DNA of 64,000 nt from Streptomyces mobaraensis NBRC 13819 = DSM 40847 (GCF_017916255.1 NZ_CP072827.1:2170001-2234000), one strand, 5' to 3'. Shown: positions 16,792-27,300, numbered from the stretch's first letter. Made by a program: numbers and translations. Notes: generated by a model not told the origin, from the letters alone.

Positions 16792-17361
16792 TCAGGATCG
16801 CGGAGGCCGGCGCTCCGAGCGGCCCGGACGGGTCCACTGGCGGCCCGCCCACTCGCACTCCGGGATCGCGCCTTCCCAGTCGTCGGTGCACCGGTCGGCC
16901 CAGGCCCGGCCCACCATGACCGGACGGGTGGCCGGGCCGCCGGCGGTCTCCTGCACCCGCAGGACCAGACCGAGTGCGTCGGCCCCGGGGTTTCCTCGCG
17001 GGCCGTAGGACACCTCGGTCACCCCACACCGGTGAGCGTGCAAGAGGAACCGCTCCAGATCGTCCGGAATGCACGAGGTCAACTCTCGCCCCCAGAGCAA
17101 TATTCGCGGCCCGTGGACCGCGTCGGCCGCGACGCAGAACAGCCGGCCGTCCGTGAAGTAGGCGGAGACGGCGGGCTTCTCCGGCTCCGTGCCGAACTCC
17201 ACGCCCAGGATCCCGGGAAACGACGGGTCAGCCCGGAACCGTCGCAACTCGGCCATGCCCGGCAGCCCCGCGGTGACCTCCGCGAGGGGCGTGCCGAAAC
17301 TCAACGGCCCGACGCCTTCCAAAGGCACCAGTTCCCAGTCCACCCGCCTGCGCCTTTTCAC
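16792..17361 (-). CDS. Conserved hypothetical protein, 189 aa
   Basis: I recognise no named family. The protein begins MKRRRRVDWELVPLEGVGPL and is followed by LSFGTPLAEVTAGLPGMAEL, a pattern I associate with small hypothetical Streptomyces proteins of immunity or stress type, but this is only an impression. It is soluble and mixed alpha/beta. It lies convergent to the DUF397 gene and between it and a DUF397 fragment, so it appears to have been placed inside a once-larger regulator/DUF397 locus. Confidence 0.68.
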   Translation of the reverse strand: MKRRRRVDWELVPLEGVGPLSFGTPLAEVTAGLPGMAELRRFRADPSFPGILGVEFGTEPEKPAVSAYFTDGRLFCVAADAVHGPRILLWGRELTSCIPDDLERFLLHAHRCGVTEVSYGPRGNPGADALGLVLRVQETAGGPATRPVMVGRAWADRCTDDWEGAIPECEWAGRQWTRPGRSERRPPRS

Positions 17362-17397
17362 AGCACTCCGATACTCTGCCGCCGCTCACCGATTCGC

Positions 17398-17460
17398 CCG
17401 TTCCCCGCAACCGCCTTCGCGGACCTCGTGTCCGCCCTCAAGGGAGGCGCTTTCAGCCCG
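17398..17460 (+). pseudogene. 3' fragment of a second DUF397 gene
   Basis: In frame this segment reads RPFPATAFADLVSALKGGAF, the typical end of a DUF397 protein. Bases 17410-17442 match 16711-16743 in the intact gene with one difference. There is no start, SSYS motif or stop; the frame runs into the dispersed repeat at 17,484. It is best read as the remnant of a duplicated DUF397 gene. Confidence 0.6.
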
Positions 17461-17483
17461 TTGGGGGTACCCCCTCTGGGGGA

Positions 17484-17610
17484 ACTTGAGGACGAGCGGC
17501 GAAGCCGCGAAAGGGGGGTCTGGGGGCGCAGCCCCCAGGAAACTGGGGGCACCTCCCAGCGGTAGCTGGGGGAGAAAGGGCGGGTCCGGGGCACCACCCC
17601 GCCGCAGGCG
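17484..17610 (-). repeat. Dispersed intergenic repeat, copy 2 (inverted)
   Basis: Reverse-complement relative of 14888-14999: GGACGAGCGGCGAAGCCGCG, a CTGGGGGC-GCA-GCCCCCAG hairpin (17520-17538) and the GGTCCGGGGCACCACCCCGC end are shared. It carries an extra insert with a further CTGGGGG palindrome. A GGGGG-TA-CCCCC palindrome lies just outside at 17463-17474. It follows the DUF397 fragment and may terminate transcription between it and the convergent EEP gene. Confidence 0.7.
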
Positions 17611-17614
17611 TACC

Positions 17615-18646
17615 TCAGAGCTTCACCCGCGCCGCCACCGGCAAATGATCGCTCCCCGTCTCGGGCAGCGTCCAAGCCGACCGAGGGTCGACTCCCCGCA
17701 CCATGATCTGGTCGATCCGCGCCATCGGGAAGCTCGCCGGCCAGCTGAACCCGAACCCGTCCCCCGCGGCCCCCTGCGCCGACCGCAGTTGCGACGTGAC
17801 GGGGGCCAACGACCGGTCGTTCATCGTCCCGTTGAGGTCGCCGAGCAGGATCGTCTTCTTCAGCGGTTCGGCGGCGATGGCGTGCCCCAGCGCCGCGGCG
17901 CTGTTGTCGCGCTGTCCGGCCGTGAAACCGGCGTTGAACTTGACGCGCACGGACGGCAGGTGGGCGACGTACACCGCGACGGGACCCCGCGGCGTCTCGA
18001 CCGTGGCGCGCAGCGCACGCGTCCAGCCCATGCGGATGTCGACGGGACGCGCGTCGCTCAGGGGGTACTTGCTCCAGAGGCCGACCGTTCCCTGTACCGA
18101 GTGGTAGCGGTACGAGCCCGCGAGGGCCCGCTCGTAGCGGGAGGCGTCGCTCAGTTCCTCCAGGGCGATCACGTCCGCGCCGGAGGCGATGAGGGACCGC
18201 GCGGTGCCGGCCGGGTCGGGGTTCTCGGCGTTCACGTTGTGGCTGACGACGGTGAAGTCGCCGCCGGACGCGGACTTGTCGGTGAGGAGGCCGCCGAAGA
18301 GGTTGATCCAGGCGACGGCCGGCAGCAGGACGGCGATCAGCGCGCTCGCCGAGCGCCGCAGCAGCGCGAGGACCAGCAGGACCGGGACGAGCAGCCCCAG
18401 CCACGGCAGGAAGGTTTCGGTGAGGCTGCCGAGGTTGCCGACGCGGTTGGGGACGCTGGAGTGCAGCAGCATCAGCAGGCCCAGCACCAGCGCCAGGACC
18501 GCGATCACCAGTCCGCGCCGCCAGATCCCCGGGCCGCGCCACTCGCCCAGCCAGTCGCCCACGCGGCGCCGGACCCCGGAGCCGGCCCGCTCCAGGCCGA
18601 CTCCCTCACGGCCCGTCTCCTGCATGTGCGCCTGCGGCATCCGCAT
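17615..18646 (-). CDS. Membrane-anchored endonuclease/exonuclease/phosphatase-family protein
   Basis: A 343-residue protein. The N-terminal third has three hydrophobic helices (LVIAVLALVLGLLMLLHSSV, WLGLLVPVLLVLALL, ALIAVLLPAVAWINLFGGLL). The remaining domain is an EEP-fold Mg-dependent phosphodiesterase with SHNVNAENPD, ALEELSD, HLPSVR, LGDLNGTMND and the C-terminal GSDHLPV, so the catalytic Asn, Glu, Asp and His residues are all visible. By topology the catalytic domain probably faces outside the cell. Substrate (nucleic acid, phospholipid or other phosphodiester) unknown. Confidence 0.9.
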   Translation of the reverse strand: MRMPQAHMQETGREGVGLERAGSGVRRRVGDWLGEWRGPGIWRRGLVIAVLALVLGLLMLLHSSVPNRVGNLGSLTETFLPWLGLLVPVLLVLALLRRSASALIAVLLPAVAWINLFGGLLTDKSASGGDFTVVSHNVNAENPDPAGTARSLIASGADVIALEELSDASRYERALAGSYRYHSVQGTVGLWSKYPLSDARPVDIRMGWTRALRATVETPRGPVAVYVAHLPSVRVKFNAGFTAGQRDNSAAALGHAIAAEPLKKTILLGDLNGTMNDRSLAPVTSQLRSAQGAAGDGFGFSWPASFPMARIDQIMVRGVDPRSAWTLPETGSDHLPVAARVKL

Positions 18647-18850
18647 GTCCTCACTCGGTCTCGCTGTGTCCCGTCACCCGACGATAGGTGATCGACGGTC
18701 CGTCGTGATCACCGCGGGAGGGCTGTCCCGGCCCCGCCGGAAGGGGGGCTTCGCGGAGGAGGACGGCCCGTCGGGCCGGGCGGGTTCCTGGGGACGGGTC
18801 CATGGGGGCGTCCTGTGACACAACGGGCACATTCGGGCTCCGGCAAACCC

Positions 18851-19468
18851 TCAAGGCCGTACGCCGTCCAGCACCGTGTCCACGATCCCCTCCGCCAGCC
18901 CCGCCGGCAGTTCCTTCCACTCGTGCAGCACCGCCCGCACCAGCATCGGGCTGACGAAGAGGTCGATGAGCAGGTCCACGTCCACGTCCGGGCGGATCTC
19001 CCCGGCCGCCGCGCCCCGCCGCAGCACCGCCCGGAACGACTCCCGCCGGGCCGCGACGACCGTCTCGTGGTACTCCCGCCACACCCGCGGCTGCGCCTGC
19101 ACCTGGCCGACGACGGTCCGCATCACCGCGGACGAGCGCTTGGCCAGGCCGCGCCGGCGCAGGAACTCCAGCAGCGCGATCAGATCGTCGCGGACGGAGA
19201 CGCCGGGGAGCTCGGGCGCGTCCTCCTCCAGGGAGCGCAGCACGTCGAGCATCAGCGCCTCCTTGCCGGCCCAGCGCCGGTAGACCGTCGCCTTGCCGAC
19301 GCCGGCCTCGCGGGCGATCCGTTCCATGGACAGCTCGCCGACGGTGACGCCGCCCTCCAGGAGCCGCAGCACGGTCTCGATCACGGCGGTGTCCACGGCG
19401 GCGCTGCGCGGCCGCCCGCGCTGCTGTACGGGCAGCGGGGCGCCGGCGTCCCGCGCCGGGCCGCTCAC
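18851..19468 (-). CDS. TetR-family repressor of the MFS efflux gene
   Basis: A 205-residue TetR regulator: DNA-binding helices [30 protein letters not shown], then an all-helical ligand domain ending [17 protein letters not shown] 19468 overlaps the stop of the MFS gene (GTGA), so repressor and transporter are co-translated, the usual arrangement for drug-efflux autoregulation. The 7-2-7 palindrome upstream of the MFS gene is its likely operator. Confidence 0.92.
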   Translation of the reverse strand: MSGPARDAGAPLPVQQRGRPRSAAVDTAVIETVLRLLEGGVTVGELSMERIAREAGVGKATVYRRWAGKEALMLDVLRSLEEDAPELPGVSVRDDLIALLEFLRRRGLAKRSSAVMRTVVGQVQAQPRVWREYHETVVAARRESFRAVLRRGAAAGEIRPDVDVDLLIDLFVSPMLVRAVLHEWKELPAGLAEGIVDTVLDGVRP

Positions 19469-21081
19469 CTGCGGGCCTCCGCCTGTTGTCGCTCGGCGGG
19501 ACGGCCGGGGCCCGGGGTGGGCGGGGCCGCGTTCTTGCCCGGCAGGAAGACGCCGGCGACCAGCGCGCCCAGCGCCGCGACCCCGGCCGCGCCCAGCGCC
19601 GTCATGTGCATGGCGTGCAGGAACGCGTCCTGAGCGGGGCCGACGAGGTCCCGTCCGGCCGGTCCCAGCCGGCCGGCCAGGCCCAGGGTGGCCTCTATCG
19701 ACTCGCCTGCCGCGTGCCGGGTGGCCGCGGACAGGCCGGGGACGCCGTCCAGGTGCGCGGAGATGCCGTCGCGGTAGGTGGTGGAGAGCACCGAGCCCAG
19801 GACGGCCACGCCGAGGGCGCCGCCGACCTGCCGGAAGGTGTTGTTCACGGCCGATCCCGAACCGGCCTTCTCGCGCGGCAGCGACTGCATGATCGAGACG
19901 GTGGCGGGCGGCATGACGTGCGCCATCGCGGTGCCCTGGAGGAAGAACAGCACCTCCAGCATCCAGATCGGGGTGTCGGCGTCCAGCAGCACGAAGCCGG
20001 ACATCGTGCAGGCGACCAGCACCATCCCGGCGCAGCAGACGGCCCGGGCGCCGAACCGGGCGACGACGAGCCGGGCGCGCGGCGCGAAGAACATCTGCGC
20101 GGCGGCCAGCGGGAGCAGCAGCAGACCGCTCTGCAGCGGGCTGTAGCCGCGCACGCTCTGGGTGTAGAAGACGGTGAAGAAGGTGACGCCCATCAGCCCG
20201 AAGAAGACCAGGCCGATCGAGGCCACCGCCGCCGAGAACTGCGGCTTGCGGAAGTACCGCATGTCCAGGGCGGGATGGGCGCTGCGCCGCTCGTGCAGGA
20301 CGAAGAGGACGAGGACGAGCAGTCCGCCGCCGGCCGTGCCGAAGACCTCGGGGTCGGTGAAGTCGGCGAGCTGGCCGCCCTTGATGATGCCGTAGACCAG
20401 CAGGACCAGGCCGACGACGGACAGCAGCACGCCGAGCGGGTCGAGGCGGCCGGGCGAGGGGTCCTTGGAGTCGGGGACGAGCACCACCATCGCGATGACG
20501 GCGACGATCACGATCGGCACGTTCACCAGGAAGACCGAGCCCCACCAGAAGTGGTCCATGAGCAGGCCGCCGGTGATCGGCCCGATGGCGATGGCGAGTC
20601 CGACGGCGCCGGCCCATATGCCGACGGCCTTGGGCTGCTCGTCGCGCTCGAAGACGTTCATGATGATGGCGAGGGTCGCGGGCATCACGAAGGCGCCGCC
20701 GAAGCCCATCACCGCGCGGAACGAGATGAGTTCGCCGGGCGAGCCCGAGGTGGCCGACAGCACCGAGCCGATACCGAAGACGACCATGCCGAAGAGGAGC
20801 ACCTTCTTGCGCCCCAGCCGGTCGCCCAGCAGGCCGGCGGTGAAGAGGATGCCGGCGAAGACCAGGGTGTAGGAGTTGATCGCCCACTCCAGCTGGCTCT
20901 GGGTCGCCCCGAGGCCGGTGGGCGCGGGTGAGGCGATGGTCTTCATCGCCACGTTGAGGATCGAGTTGTCGAGGACGACGACGAGCAGGCTGAACAGCAG
21001 GACGGCGAGGATCGCCCACCGCCGTTTGTGCACGGCCTCGGATACCTGGCGCACCGGCGCTTCACCGGCAGGGGATGTCAT
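19465..21081 (-). CDS. DHA2-type MFS drug efflux transporter
   Basis: A 538-residue major-facilitator protein with about 14 membrane helices. The first begins [20 protein letters not shown]; motif A follows as [10 protein letters not shown]; motif C-type sequence is around [12 protein letters not shown]. The family exports drugs and other toxic compounds by proton antiport. The start ATG 21081 leaves an SD-like GGGAGG only one base away, but TACGGT lies seven bases upstream, so a leaderless message is more likely. Operon with the TetR gene downstream. Confidence 0.92.
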   Translation of the reverse strand: MTSPAGEAPVRQVSEAVHKRRWAILAVLLFSLLVVVLDNSILNVAMKTIASPAPTGLGATQSQLEWAINSYTLVFAGILFTAGLLGDRLGRKKVLLFGMVVFGIGSVLSATSGSPGELISFRAVMGFGGAFVMPATLAIIMNVFERDEQPKAVGIWAGAVGLAIAIGPITGGLLMDHFWWGSVFLVNVPIVIVAVIAMVVLVPDSKDPSPGRLDPLGVLLSVVGLVLLVYGIIKGGQLADFTDPEVFGTAGGGLLVLVLFVLHERRSAHPALDMRYFRKPQFSAAVASIGLVFFGLMGVTFFTVFYTQSVRGYSPLQSGLLLLPLAAAQMFFAPRARLVVARFGARAVCCAGMVLVACTMSGFVLLDADTPIWMLEVLFFLQGTAMAHVMPPATVSIMQSLPREKAGSGSAVNNTFRQVGGALGVAVLGSVLSTTYRDGISAHLDGVPGLSAATRHAAGESIEATLGLAGRLGPAGRDLVGPAQDAFLHAMHMTALGAAGVAALGALVAGVFLPGKNAAPPTPGPGRPAERQQAEARR

Positions 21082-21088
21082 ACCTCCC

Positions 21089-21121
21089 ACCGTAGACCGC
21101 TTTCCGAGACGGCACCGTCTC
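21089..21121 (-). promoter_or_regulatory. MFS/tetR promoter with TetR operator
   Basis: On the minus strand, TACGGT (21089-21094) is a -10 candidate seven bases from the MFS start. GAGACGG-CA-CCGTCTC at 21106-21121 is a perfect 7+2+7 inverted repeat covering the expected -35 region, the right place for repression by the co-encoded TetR protein. Basis: sequence symmetry and TetR-family practice. Confidence 0.6.
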
Positions 21122-21289
21122 GTATTGCGGAGGTTTTGCCCGCAGGGCAAGCCGTGGCCCCGGCGTGAGCCCTCTGTTACCCCGAGTGTCACCCCCGGCG
21201 CCTTCCTCGCACCCGCGCCGCGTGTCAGCATGGAGGGGATCCGGAGACGCCGCAAGGGCGCTTCGAGACGACACACAGGAGCCACCGCC

Positions 21290-22177
21290 ATGACGCATGC
21301 CGTGACATCACCGACAACGGCCGACAGCAGCACGCCGGGCGCCGCGCCCGGCAAGGCGCTGTACGGCGGGACGGGATCCCGGCGCATCACTGTCCGTGAC
21401 ATCGCCGCCGCGAAGGGGCGCGGCGAGAAGTGGCCCATGCTGACCGCCTACGACGCGATGACCGCCTCCGTCTTCGACGAGGCGGGCATCCCCGTGCTGC
21501 TGGTGGGCGACTCGATGGGCAACTGCCACCTCGGCTACGAGTCCACGGTGCCGGTCACCATGGACGAGATCACCCTGCTCTCCGCCGCCGTGGTGCGCGG
21601 CACCAAGCGCGCCCTGATCGTCGGCGACCTGCCGTTCGGCGCGTACCAGGAGGGCGCGGTGCAGGCGCTGCGCAACGCGACCCGGCTGGTGAAGGAGGCG
21701 GGCGTCGGCGCGGTCAAGCTGGAGGGCGGCGAGCGCTCGGCGCACCAGATCGAGCTGCTGGTCCAGGCCGGCATCCCGGTCATGGCCCACATCGGCCTCA
21801 CCCCGCAGTCCGTCAACGCCTTCGGCGGCTACCCGGTGCAGGGCCGGGGCGAGGAGGCGGCCCAGCAGCTCCTCCGCGACGCCAAGGCGGTACAGGACGC
21901 GGGCGCCTTCGCCGTCGTCCTGGAGCTGGTCCCGGCCGAGCTGGCGGCCGAGGTCACCCGCATCCTGCACATCCCGACGGTCGGCATCGGGGCGGGCGCG
22001 GAGTGCGACGCCCAGGTGCTGGTCTGGACGGACATGGCGGGCATGACGTCCGGCCGGGTGCCGCGCTTCGTCAAGCGGTACGCGGACCTGCGCGAGGTCC
22101 TGGGCGGCGCGGCCCGGGAGTTCGCGGAGGACGTGGTCGGCGGGGCGTACCCGGCGGAGGAGCACTCCTTCCACTGA
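21290..22177 (+). CDS. panB: 3-methyl-2-oxobutanoate hydroxymethyltransferase
   Basis: A 295-residue PanB (ketopantoate hydroxymethyltransferase), the first committed step of pantothenate and CoA biosynthesis. It transfers a one-carbon unit from methylene-tetrahydrofolate to 2-oxoisovalerate. Clear motifs: [40 protein letters not shown] (metal-binding Asp), [22 protein letters not shown] and VPAELA, with [20 protein letters not shown] near the end. The N-terminal 30 residues are a disordered actinobacterial extension. ATG 21290 has AGGAG upstream. Divergent from the MFS operon. Confidence 0.95.
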   Translation: MTHAVTSPTTADSSTPGAAPGKALYGGTGSRRITVRDIAAAKGRGEKWPMLTAYDAMTASVFDEAGIPVLLVGDSMGNCHLGYESTVPVTMDEITLLSAAVVRGTKRALIVGDLPFGAYQEGAVQALRNATRLVKEAGVGAVKLEGGERSAHQIELLVQAGIPVMAHIGLTPQSVNAFGGYPVQGRGEEAAQQLLRDAKAVQDAGAFAVVLELVPAELAAEVTRILHIPTVGIGAGAECDAQVLVWTDMAGMTSGRVPRFVKRYADLREVLGGAAREFAEDVVGGAYPAEEHSFH

Positions 22178-22210
22178 CCGGGCCGCGCACCTGAGCCGGC
22201 GGGGCGCCGA

Positions 22211-22229
22211 CACGGCCGGGCAGGCCGTG
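22211..22229 (+). terminator. Hairpin after panB
   Basis: CACGGCC-GGGCA-GGCCGTG is a perfect 7-bp stem with a five-base loop 34 bases after the panB stop; GCCG/CGGC outside it can extend the stem imperfectly. No T-run follows, as is common in Streptomyces terminators. Confidence 0.5.
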
Positions 22230-22288
22230 CCGGCGTCCTGTCGGGCGGATGTCGGCCCGTTGTCAGTGGGGCCTGTCAGCCTCTTCCC

Positions 22289-23323
22289 ATGACACGAAAC
22301 GACATCCCCGAAGACCGCGGCAACGCCGTGGAGGTCCGAGGGCTGGTCAAGCACTACGGCGAGACCAGGGCCCTGGACGGGGTCGACCTGGACGTCCGCG
22401 AGGGCACCGTCCTCGGCGTCCTCGGACCCAACGGCGCGGGCAAGACGACGCTGGTACGCGTCCTGTCCACGCTGATACAGCCCGACTCCGGCACGGCCCG
22501 CGTCGCCGGTTACGACGTCCTCTCTCAGCCCCGGCAGCTCCGCCGGGTGATCGGCCTGACCGGCCAGTACGCCTCGGTGGACGAGAAGCTTTCCGGAATC
22601 GACAACCTGTACATGATCGGCCGGCTGCTGGACCTGTCCCGCAAGGAGGCCCGGCGCCGCGCGGACGAGCTGCTGGAGCGCTTCTCCCTCACCGAGGCGG
22701 CGAAGCGGCCCTCCGGGCAGTACTCGGGCGGCATGCGCCGCCGGCTGGACCTGGCCGCCTCGATGATCGGCCGGCCCGCCGTGCTCTACCTCGACGAACC
22801 CACCACCGGCCTCGACCCGCGCACCCGCAACGAGGTCTGGGCCGAGGTGCAGTCCCTGGTGCGGGACGGCGCCACGGTGCTGCTCACCACCCAGTACATG
22901 GAGGAGGCCGAGCAGCTGGCGAGCGAGCTCACCGTCATCGACCGCGGCAAGGTCATCGCCGGCGGCCGGGTGGACGAGCTCAAGGCCAAGGTCGGCGGCC
23001 GGACGCTGCAGATCCGCCCGGCCGACCGGTCCGAACTGCCGCGCATGGTCGGCGCGGTGGCCCAGGCCGGGCTCGACGGCATCGCCGGCGCCACCATGGA
23101 CGAGGCCGAGGGCCTGGTCAACGTCCCGATCGTGAGCGACGAGCAACTGACCGCCGTCATCGGCATGCTGAGCGCGCGCGGCTTCGCGCTCGCCGGCATC
23201 AACACCCATCTCCCCAGCCTGGACGAGGTCTTCCTGGCCATCACCGGCCAGAAGACGTCCCTCACCGACGACGCCCCGCGCACCGGCGCCGACACCGACG
23301 CCCTTCAGGAGGCCGCCGCATGA
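22289..23323 (+). CDS. ABC exporter ATPase, DrrA-type
   Basis: A 344-residue ABC ATPase of the daunorubicin-resistance (DrrA) class. Walker A GPNGAGKT (46-53), Q-loop GLTGQYASVDE, signature YSGGMRRRLDLA, Walker B VLYLDEPTTGLD and the switch His-equivalent after LLTTQYMEEAEQL are present; Gln replaces His at the switch (TTQY), as is usual in this subgroup. The C-terminal extension is DrrA-like. It overlaps the permease gene (ATGA) to form a two-gene exporter. Substrate unknown; drugs or lipids are typical. Confidence 0.93.
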   Translation: MTRNDIPEDRGNAVEVRGLVKHYGETRALDGVDLDVREGTVLGVLGPNGAGKTTLVRVLSTLIQPDSGTARVAGYDVLSQPRQLRRVIGLTGQYASVDEKLSGIDNLYMIGRLLDLSRKEARRRADELLERFSLTEAAKRPSGQYSGGMRRRLDLAASMIGRPAVLYLDEPTTGLDPRTRNEVWAEVQSLVRDGATVLLTTQYMEEAEQLASELTVIDRGKVIAGGRVDELKAKVGGRTLQIRPADRSELPRMVGAVAQAGLDGIAGATMDEAEGLVNVPIVSDEQLTAVIGMLSARGFALAGINTHLPSLDEVFLAITGQKTSLTDDAPRTGADTDALQEAAA

Positions 23324-24144
23324 CCACCGCGACGATCGGCGCGCCCGTGGCGGCGCCCGCCGGCGAGGGGCGGATCCCCCTCCGCTCCCACCTCCGGCAC
23401 ATCGGCGCCCTGGTGCGCCGCAACGCCCTGCAGATCAAGCAGGACCCGGAGTCGATGTTCGACGCCCTGGCGATGCCGATCATCTTCACGCTGATGTTCG
23501 TCTACGTCTTCGGCGGCGCGATGTTCGGCCCCGGGCAGCAGGAGGCGTACGTCAACTACCTGGTGCCCGGCCTGATGGCGATGACCGGCCTCAACATCGC
23601 GATGGCGGTGGGCTCGGGCGTCAACGAGGACTTCCGCAAGGGCGTCATGGACCGCTTCCGGACCATGCCCATCGCCCGTTCCTCGGTGCTCATAGCCAAG
23701 ATCGTCACGGAGATCGGCCGGCTGCTGGTGGCCGTGGCGGTCCAGCTCGCCATCGGCTTCGCCCTCGGGCTGGACGTCAAGACCTCGGTGTTCCACCTGC
23801 TGGGCGCGGTCGCGCTGAGCGTGGTGTTCGGCTCCGCCCTGATGTGGATCTTCATCCTGATCGGTCTGACGATGAAGACCGCGCAGGCGGTGCAGGGCAT
23901 GGGCATGCTCGTCCTGATGCCGCTCCAGTTCGCCAGCTCGATCTTCGCCAAGCCCACCACCATGCCGGGCTGGCTGCGGGCCTTCACCGAGTACAACCCG
24001 CTGGCCAACCTCGCCGACGCCTCCCGCAACCTGGTCATCGGCGGCCCGGTGGCCCACTCGGTCTGGCTGACGCTGGCCTGGTCGGTGGGGATCACGGCGG
24101 TCACCGCACCGCTGGCGGTCCGCCGCTTCCGCAACAAGACCTGA
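23320..24144 (+). CDS. ABC exporter permease, DrrB-type (ABC-2)
   Basis: A 274-residue ABC-2 membrane protein with about six helices: FDALAMPIIFTLMFVYVFGG, LVPGLMAMTGLNIAMAVGSG, VAVAVQLAIGFALGL, LLGAVALSVVFGSALMWIF, MLVLMPLQFASSIF and the C-terminal segment. The DRFRTMPIARSS loop and the FTEYNPLANLADASRNLV motif are characteristic of DrrB and OleC5-type permeases. Starts at ATG 23320 inside the ATPase stop codon. Forms a heterotetrameric exporter with the preceding ATPase. Confidence 0.92.
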   Translation: MTTATIGAPVAAPAGEGRIPLRSHLRHIGALVRRNALQIKQDPESMFDALAMPIIFTLMFVYVFGGAMFGPGQQEAYVNYLVPGLMAMTGLNIAMAVGSGVNEDFRKGVMDRFRTMPIARSSVLIAKIVTEIGRLLVAVAVQLAIGFALGLDVKTSVFHLLGAVALSVVFGSALMWIFILIGLTMKTAQAVQGMGMLVLMPLQFASSIFAKPTTMPGWLRAFTEYNPLANLADASRNLVIGGPVAHSVWLTLAWSVGITAVTAPLAVRRFRNKT

Positions 24145-24159
24145 CGGCGGTGGCACGGT

Positions 24160-24330
24160 GTCCTCGGCCGGACGGGCCGCACCGGGCGGGCGCGTTCCGG
24201 ACGGGTCCGCACCGGACGGACCCGTATCGGGCGGATCCGCACCGGACGGGGCCCCGCCCGCCGGGTCCGGCCGACACGGGCCCGTCCGATACGGGCCCGT
24301 CCGACCGACGGAAGTCCGCCGACAGGAGCC
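24160..24330. repeat. Degenerate GGACGGG/CCGCACC repeats between convergent genes
   Basis: This intergenic stretch is built from imperfect copies of GGACGGRYCCG-GCACC and of ACGGGCCCGTCCGAY (two near-adjacent copies at about 24276-24304). Many arms are mutually complementary, so both strands can fold. It lies between the 3' ends of the ABC permease and the SARP gene and probably serves as a bidirectional terminator. Confidence 0.5.
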
Positions 24331-24342
24331 CGTCCTCCGGGC

Positions 24343-27300
24343 TCACACCAACGCGGCGGCCTCCTCCATGGTGAGGCGGCCGCCCTCGGCGTACGCCCGT
24401 TCGTACGCCTCCTCGCCCAGGGCGGTCCGGGCGACGGCCGTCGTCCGCTCCCGCAGCTCCCGTTCGACGGACGCCTCGTACAGCCCGGCCGGGCGCAGGG
24501 CGGCGACCGCGCCCAGCAGCCGGGCCGCCGCCGCGACGTGCTCGGGGCCCGGCAGCGCGGAGTGGGCGAAGGCGGCGTTGAGCAGCATGTGCACGGGCAG
24601 GTGCGCGGCGACGAGGGCGGTCAGCGGATCGTCGGCCGCGGTGAGCGCGGCCCGCAGCCTGGGCAGCGCGTCGGCCGGCCTGCCCTGGAGGACGTCGAGC
24701 CAGCCGAGCACGCTCTCGAGCATGGTGGCGAACAGCGGGATGGAACGGTCCCGCAGCTCCCCGTGCAGCGTCTCGAAGATCTCCCGCGCCTCGGCATGGC
24801 CGCCGTTGCGGGCGATCCGGATGCCGAGCGAGATCCGGATGAAGTAGGCGGCGTCGGGGTTCAGCGGCTCGGCCTCCTCCAGCGCCTCCCGCAGCAGCCG
24901 CTCGCCCTCCGCACCGTCGATCTCCCCGGACTCGGTGAGCACTTCGGCCAGCCGGCATCTGAGCATGGGGAGCTGGGCGCTCGACCCCAGGACGCGGGCG
25001 TTGTCCAGCGCCTCGCGGTAGTCCCGCGCGGCCTCCGCGAACGCGCCCCGGCGCTCGTGGCTCTCGGCACGGCCGGACAGCGCCTCGGCCACCCCCCAGG
25101 CGTCCCCGATCCGGCGGAACAGCTCCAGGCTCTCGTCGGCGTCCTGCAGCCCCAGGTCGGCGCGGCCGGGTATCTCGTTGAGGAGCTTGGCCCGCTGCTG
25201 CAGGTGGAAGGCCAGCTCCCACTCGTAGCCGAGCTCGCGGCACATCTCGACACCGGTGTCCAGGTTGCGGTAGATGCTCTCCACGTCGCCGATGAACAGC
25301 CGGACGAAGTACCAGGCGAAGCCCGGGACACGGCAGTTCTGCGGCTGCCCCGGATCGTAGGCGGCGGCGACGCGGCGCATCCACGCCTGCGTATCCGTGT
25401 CCTCCATCGCCCGGAGGTCGTGCTCCCGGTTCGACAGCCAGACCAGCCGGACCCCGCGCCGGGCCTCCATCAGCAGCTCGGGCGACATCGGCGGCGGCGC
25501 GTCGATGCACCGCTCGTAGAGCGGCGGGGCCGGTTGCACGGGGTCGTCGAACGGGTCGGGGCCCAGGCCCATCACGGCCTGCGCCCAGGTGCTCCCGTCG
25601 ACGCGGTGGTCGCGCAGCTGCCAGAACCAGCCGAGGGACAGCACCAGGCACAGCGCCTCCTGCTCGTCCCGCGCGGCGACGGCCCGGCGCAGCGCGGTGC
25701 GCAGGTTGTCGTGCTCGCGTTCCAGCCGGTCGAGCAGGACGCGCTGCTCCGGGCCGCGCAGCAGGGGCTCGGTGGTGCGGGCCAGCTCGCGGTAGTGGAC
25801 GAGGTGCCGGCGCTCGACGGCGGCCCGTTCCCCGGCCTCGTCCAACCGCTCGGCCGCGTACTCCCCCACGGTCTCCAGCAGCCGGTACCGCATCTCCCCG
25901 TCGTCGGCGGGCGCGGCGACGACGAGCGACTTGTCGACGAGCGAGCCGACGAGCACGGCGACGTCCTCCACGGGGACCTCGTCACCGCCCCCGTCATCCT
26001 CGCCGTTCGCGCAGACCGCCTCCGCCGCCGCCAGGTCGCAGCCGCCCGCGAACACCGACAGCCGCCGCAGGACGGCGCGTTCGGGCGCGTCCAGCAGGTC
26101 CCAGGACCAGTCGACGACCGCGCGCAGGGTCTGCTGGCGCGGCAGGACCGTGCGACTGCCCGAGGTGAGCAGCCGGAAGCGGTCGTCCAGGCGGTCGGCG
26201 AGGCCGCGCGGGGTGAGCATCCGCAGCCGGGCGGCGGCGAGTTCGATGGCGAGCGGCAGACCGTCGAGCCGGTGGCAGATCTCGGCGCACGCTTCCGGAT
26301 CGTCCTCGATCCGGAAGCCGGGCCGCGCGGCGGCGCCCCGGTCGGCGAGCAGCCGCAGCGCCACCGGGTCCGGCAGCGGCTCCACCGGCCGTACGGACTC
26401 GCCGGGCACGGCGAGCGGTTCGCGGCTGGTGGCGAGGACGGTCACGCCGGGGCAGTGCGCCAGCAGCGTCTCGGCGAGCCGGGCCGCGGCGTCGATCACG
26501 TGCTCGCAGTTGTCGAGGACGAGCAGCATCCGGCGCGGCCCGCACAGTTCGGCCAGCCGGACCAGCGGGTCGCCCGAGGTGGCGTCCGCGGCGGCCCGCA
26601 GCCCCTCGGCGGTGCCGCGCACCACGGTCTCGCGCCCGCCGAGGGAGGTGAGTACCGCCTCCGGCACGGTCGCGGGGTCGTCGACGGGCGCGAGCTCGGC
26701 GAGCCACACCCCGTCCGGCCAGGCCCCCGTCTCCCGCGCGACGGCCTCGGCGGCCTCCTGCGACAGCCGCGTCTTCCCGGCCCCGCCCGGCCCGAGCAGC
26801 GTGACGAGCCGGTGCCGCTCCAGGTCCCGGCGGATCACCAGGACGTCGTCCTCCCGCCCGACGAAGGAGGTGAGCCGGGCACGGAGATTGCCGCGCGGGG
26901 CGCGTCCGGCCGGGGCGGGGGTGGCGGCGGAACCTTCCGCCTCCGCCCCGGCCGGACGGCTCTGGACGCCGTGGCCTTGGCCGCCGTCGGCGTAGGGGCG
27001 CGGCGGGGGGTACGCGCCGGGTGCGCCGGGCTCGGAGTGCCTGGCAGGGCCCTCAGGCCCGGGGTGCGCGGCAGGCCCGGCTGGACCGGTCGTCCGGCCG
27101 GCCGGATGCCCTGCCCCGGCGGGCGCGGCCTCTCCGGCCGTCTCCGCGGCACCGGCCGTCTCGGCTGCCCCGGCCCACGGGCCCTGCCCGTCCGTCCCAC
27201 CCTCCCGGGCACGGCCGTCACGACCGTCCGGAGCATCCTGACCGGCCCGACCAGCCTCACCGTCCTGACCGTCCCGACCGGCCTGGCCGTGCCGTCCCGC

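Noticed and set aside
14888..17610. Possible insertion sequence defined by the inverted repeats
   Set aside because: No transposase between them and no target-site duplication visible; the repeat looks like a dispersed intergenic element.
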